8,349 nucleotides of DNA, from positions 1 through 8,349 of the forward strand of contig CALBPH010000641.1 of NCBI GenBank assembly GCA_937899365.1, given 5' to 3'. The stretch is from an uncultured Leptolyngbya sp. (GTDB taxonomy: Bacteria > Cyanobacteriota > Cyanobacteriia > Phormidesmidales > Phormidesmidaceae). The notes beneath the pieces are model-generated. The model worked only from the letters and a program-made list of their open reading frames with translations, had not been told where the DNA came from and did no database searches. This document shows, in pieces, positions 6,680 to 8,349 of this stretch. How positions within the stretch are numbered: position 1 is the first letter of the stretch; each line of letters begins with the position of its first letter. Made by a program: the position numbers and the translations under genes.

Positions 6680-7522
6680 ATGAAACGTCAATATTTATCT
6701 GCCTTTTTTCTGGCTTGCTCCGTAGGGTTGGTCGGTTGTTCTACCGGGGCGACACCAGCTGACACCGCCTCTGGTGAAACCCAGATTATCGCCACCCAGG
6801 AGGGTGTGGATTATTCAGTTTATAACGATGTCTTGAGTACCTATGTTGATGACTCCGGCTGGGTTGACTATGCCGGTCTACAGGAGTCTCGGCAACCATT
6901 AGACAGCTTTAACAACGGGCTAGCCGTGGTGGATGATACCACCTACGACAGCTGGAGCGAGGAGGAGCAAATTGCCTATTGGGTCAATGCTTATAACTCT
7001 CTGACCTTAAAATCTATTATTAACCAGACGCCTCTCAAGGCCAGCATCAAAGACATTACCGGGGTATGGCGTCTGCAAAAGCACCCGATTAAAGGCAAGG
7101 AAAAGACCCTGAATAATATTGAGCATGATGTGCTTCGAGTTGACTTTGATGAGCCTCGAATTCATGCCGCTATTGTCTGTGCCGCCATTAGCTGCCCGCC
7201 GCTGCGCAACGAAGCATTTACTGGGGAAGCGCTCGATGCCCAGCTAGATGAGCAAGTGGAGCAGTGGCTGGCTAGACCTGACGGTCTGGCTATTGATCAG
7301 GAGGCCAGTGAAGTTCGAGTATCTAAAATTTTTAGCTGGTTTGGCGAAGACTGGATTCCTTCCTACGGTGTAGAAACCGGGTTTACCGGTAGCAAGGCAG
7401 AGCGAGCCGTGCTCAATTTCATCAGTAACTACGTCAGCGAGGAAGAGCGGGCCTATCTGGAAGCTGGCAACTACAGCCTTAGTTACTTTGACTACGACTG
7501 GTCGTTGAATGAACAGTCATAA
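6680..7522 (+). CDS. DUF547 domain lipoprotein
   Basis: The product is 280 residues. The N-terminus is a lipoprotein signal: MKRQ, a hydrophobic stretch 5-18, and lipobox LVGC with Cys20 as the predicted lipidated residue, then a Ser/Thr/Ala-rich tether. The rest matches DUF547: AYWVNAYNSLTL (99-110), a conserved Cys pair in CAAISCPPLRNEAF (C167, C172), and the C-terminal SLSYFDYDWSLN (266-277), typical of the family. The length is usual. The protein should be anchored on the periplasmic side of a membrane. No biochemical activity is established for the family to my knowledge; the conserved Cys and His/Asn residues suggest an enzyme-like fold (inference). It follows the fused glycosyltransferase by 89 bases and precedes the DUF2064 transferase by 39 bases, so all three may be one operon. 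No Shine-Dalgarno precedes the ATG. Confidence 0.9.
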   Translation: MKRQYLSAFFLACSVGLVGCSTGATPADTASGETQIIATQEGVDYSVYNDVLSTYVDDSGWVDYAGLQESRQPLDSFNNGLAVVDDTTYDSWSEEEQIAYWVNAYNSLTLKSIINQTPLKASIKDITGVWRLQKHPIKGKEKTLNNIEHDVLRVDFDEPRIHAAIVCAAISCPPLRNEAFTGEALDAQLDEQVEQWLARPDGLAIDQEASEVRVSKIFSWFGEDWIPSYGVETGFTGSKAERAVLNFISNYVSEEERAYLEAGNYSLSYFDYDWSLNEQS

Positions 7523-7550
7523 TCTAGAGCAAATATTAAAAAATAGAAAA

Positions 7551-7556
7551 GGGGAG
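7551..7556 (+). promoter_or_regulatory. Ribosome binding site of the DUF2064 gene
   Basis: GGGGAG (within AAAGGGGAGAG) lies five bases upstream of the GTG at 7562. It supports this GTG as the start, giving the expected N-terminus (residues 1-10, MDARACLMLF) just ahead of the TRYPEAGNTKTRL motif. Confidence 0.7.
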
Positions 7557-7561
7557 AGATC

Positions 7562-8179
7562 GTGGATGCAAGGGCCTGTCTGATGTTGTTTACGCGGTAC
7601 CCCGAAGCCGGAAATACTAAAACCCGCTTAATCCCTCGCTTGGGGGCGGTGCGTGCGGCGGAACTGCAGCGATGGATGACGGCATCGATGGCGCGGGAAA
7701 TGGCGTCTCTGCATCCGGACATTGACCGACAGGTTCATTTCTCTGGCGGTGGACTGTCGCAGATGCAGACATGGTTAGGCCGGCAGTTTACCTATCTGCC
7801 TCAATTTGCAGGGGGGTTAGGGACCCGCTTACACCAGGCATTTATGGGGAATTTCAAGGCGGGGATGGAGGCTGTGGTAGCCATTGGGGCAGACTGCCCA
7901 CAGCTGAGCACGCGCCATTTTGAGCAGGCGTTTCGACAGCTCAAAAGCCACGATGTGGTTTTGGGGCCAGCGGCCGATGGTGGCTAGTATCTGATTGGGT
8001 TTAGCGGTCCCCAGGCCAGACTGTTTGAGGATATTCCCTGGGGAACTAGTGAGGTGTTTGAGCGGACGGTTGCGATCGCAACCAGCCTCAATCTTTCCAT
8101 CGCCACCTTAGAAGAACTGCGGGATGTGGATCGCCCTGAGGATTTAGAACTGCTCAGTCAAATGCCAATCTGTATCTAA
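7562..8179 (+). pseudogene. TIGR04282/DUF2064 family GT-A-fold transferase, interrupted by in-frame TAG
   Basis: From GTG 7562 the frame encodes 141 residues to TAG at 7985-7987, then continues in the same frame for 63 sense codons to TAA at 8177-8179, for a total of 205 codons, close to the normal family length. Family motifs are on both sides of the stop: TRYPEAGNTKTRLIPRLG (11-28), the metal-binding-like GADCPQL (109-115) and GPAADGG (135-141) before it; YLIGF, IPWGTSEVFERT and LRDVDRPEDL after it. The stop falls at the ADGG-Y-YLIG motif, where the family normally has Tyr, so one base change from TAT or TAC explains it. The family belongs to the GT-A superfamily (transferase 1, rSAM/selenodomain-associated; also annotated as arsenosugar-related), often beside GT2 genes. 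No radical SAM partner is visible here. Truncation would probably inactivate it; sequencing error or readthrough remain possible. Confidence 0.82.
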
Positions 8180-8196
8180 TCTCTATTCGTTGAAAC

Positions 8197-8242
8197 CTAA
8201 GTGTGGGGATGTTCCATGAAACATCCCCACACTTAGATTTTT
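8197..8242 (+). terminator. Rho-independent terminator, probably bidirectional
   Basis: There is a perfect 17-bp inverted repeat: left arm 8197-8213 (CTAAGTGTGGGGATGTT), loop CCATGA, right arm 8220-8236, then ATTTTT (8237-8242). It begins 17 bases after the TAA of the DUF2064 frame. On the minus strand the hairpin is followed by GTTTC, a weaker T tract; since it lies between convergent genes it may end both transcripts. The T-run overlaps the stop codon of the minus-strand gene. Confidence 0.9.
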
Positions 8243-8349
8243 AAACCTGGCCCACCTGTTGGGGCACCGAATAGCGGGCCTTATTAGGGACCATCTTGGC
8301 ATAAAGATTTTCCAACTGGCTAATATTTTTACTCAATGTGTAACGCTCC
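8241..8349 (-). CDS. C-terminal end of a minus-strand gene, possibly a glycosyltransferase (partial)
   Basis: Read from the right edge on the minus strand, one frame is open for 35 codons to TAA (8243-8241), ending in VPQQVGQV. The visible sequence ERYTLSKNISQLENLYAKMV is like the C-terminal helix of cyanobacterial group 1/GT4 glycosyltransferases (a helix of the form N..QLE.LY..L), which would suit the neighbouring glycosyltransferase genes. That resemblance is weak evidence on 35 residues; the coding call rests mainly on the open frame ending exactly at the convergent terminator. Most of the gene lies outside the window. Confidence 0.55.
   Translation of the reverse strand, partial: ERYTLSKNISQLENLYAKMVPNKARYSVPQQVGQV

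Noticed and set aside
7492..7722. Minus-strand frame spanning the DUF547/DUF2064 junction
   Set aside because: Overlaps two well-supported genes on the other strand, and the translation has no family resemblance.
1..8349. Alternative genetic code reading TAG or TAA as sense
   Set aside because: Several intact genes end properly in TAG (2039-2041, 2363-2365, and the dynamin-like gene) or TAA, and the two internal stops replace different expected residues.

Overview
The window looks like chromosomal DNA from a cyanobacterium, probably filamentous; the genus cannot be fixed from the sequence. Evidence: three copies of the HIP1 palindrome GCGATCGC (3445-3452, 5038-5045, 8072-8079), and several small proteins of families known mainly from cyanobacteria (a DUF2605/DUF2973 pair and a TIGR02450 tryptophan-rich protein). 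Most starts also lack a strong Shine-Dalgarno sequence, which is common in this phylum. No tRNA, rRNA, CRISPR array or complete insertion sequence was seen.

Layout. Positions 1-582 (minus strand) hold the N-terminal 194 residues of a GldA/NatA-type ABC transporter ATPase that runs off the left edge. A two-helix membrane protein follows on the plus strand (696-1172) with its frame interrupted by TAA at 1086-1088. Next are a small TIGR02450 protein (1228-1497) and the DUF2605 and DUF2973 genes (1694-2041, 2060-2365), closed by a strong intrinsic terminator (2405-2444). After a short spacer with a repeat-like hairpin comes a dynamin-like GTPase on the minus strand (2597-4360). Divergent from it on the plus strand is a cell-envelope group: a fused GT-A/GT-C glycosyltransferase (4542-6590), a DUF547 lipoprotein (6680-7522), and a TIGR04282/DUF2064 GT-A-fold transferase (7562-8179) interrupted by an in-frame TAG. 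A 17-bp-stem terminator (8197-8242) separates this from the C-terminal end of a convergent minus-strand gene, possibly a glycosyltransferase, that runs off the right edge.

How it may work together. The fused glycosyltransferase combines a cytosolic domain of the polyprenyl-phosphate-sugar synthase type with a multi-spanning GT-C-like domain of the type that uses such lipid-linked sugars. With the lipoprotein and the DUF2064 transferase this suggests a small envelope glycan or glycolipid module; this is inference from domain type and gene order. The most notable observations are two genes each broken by one in-frame stop with a coherent reading frame continuing afterwards, and an A7 tract exactly at the linker of the fused glycosyltransferase, where slippage by one base in either direction would release the first domain alone. 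Intergenic gaps are all under 300 bases.
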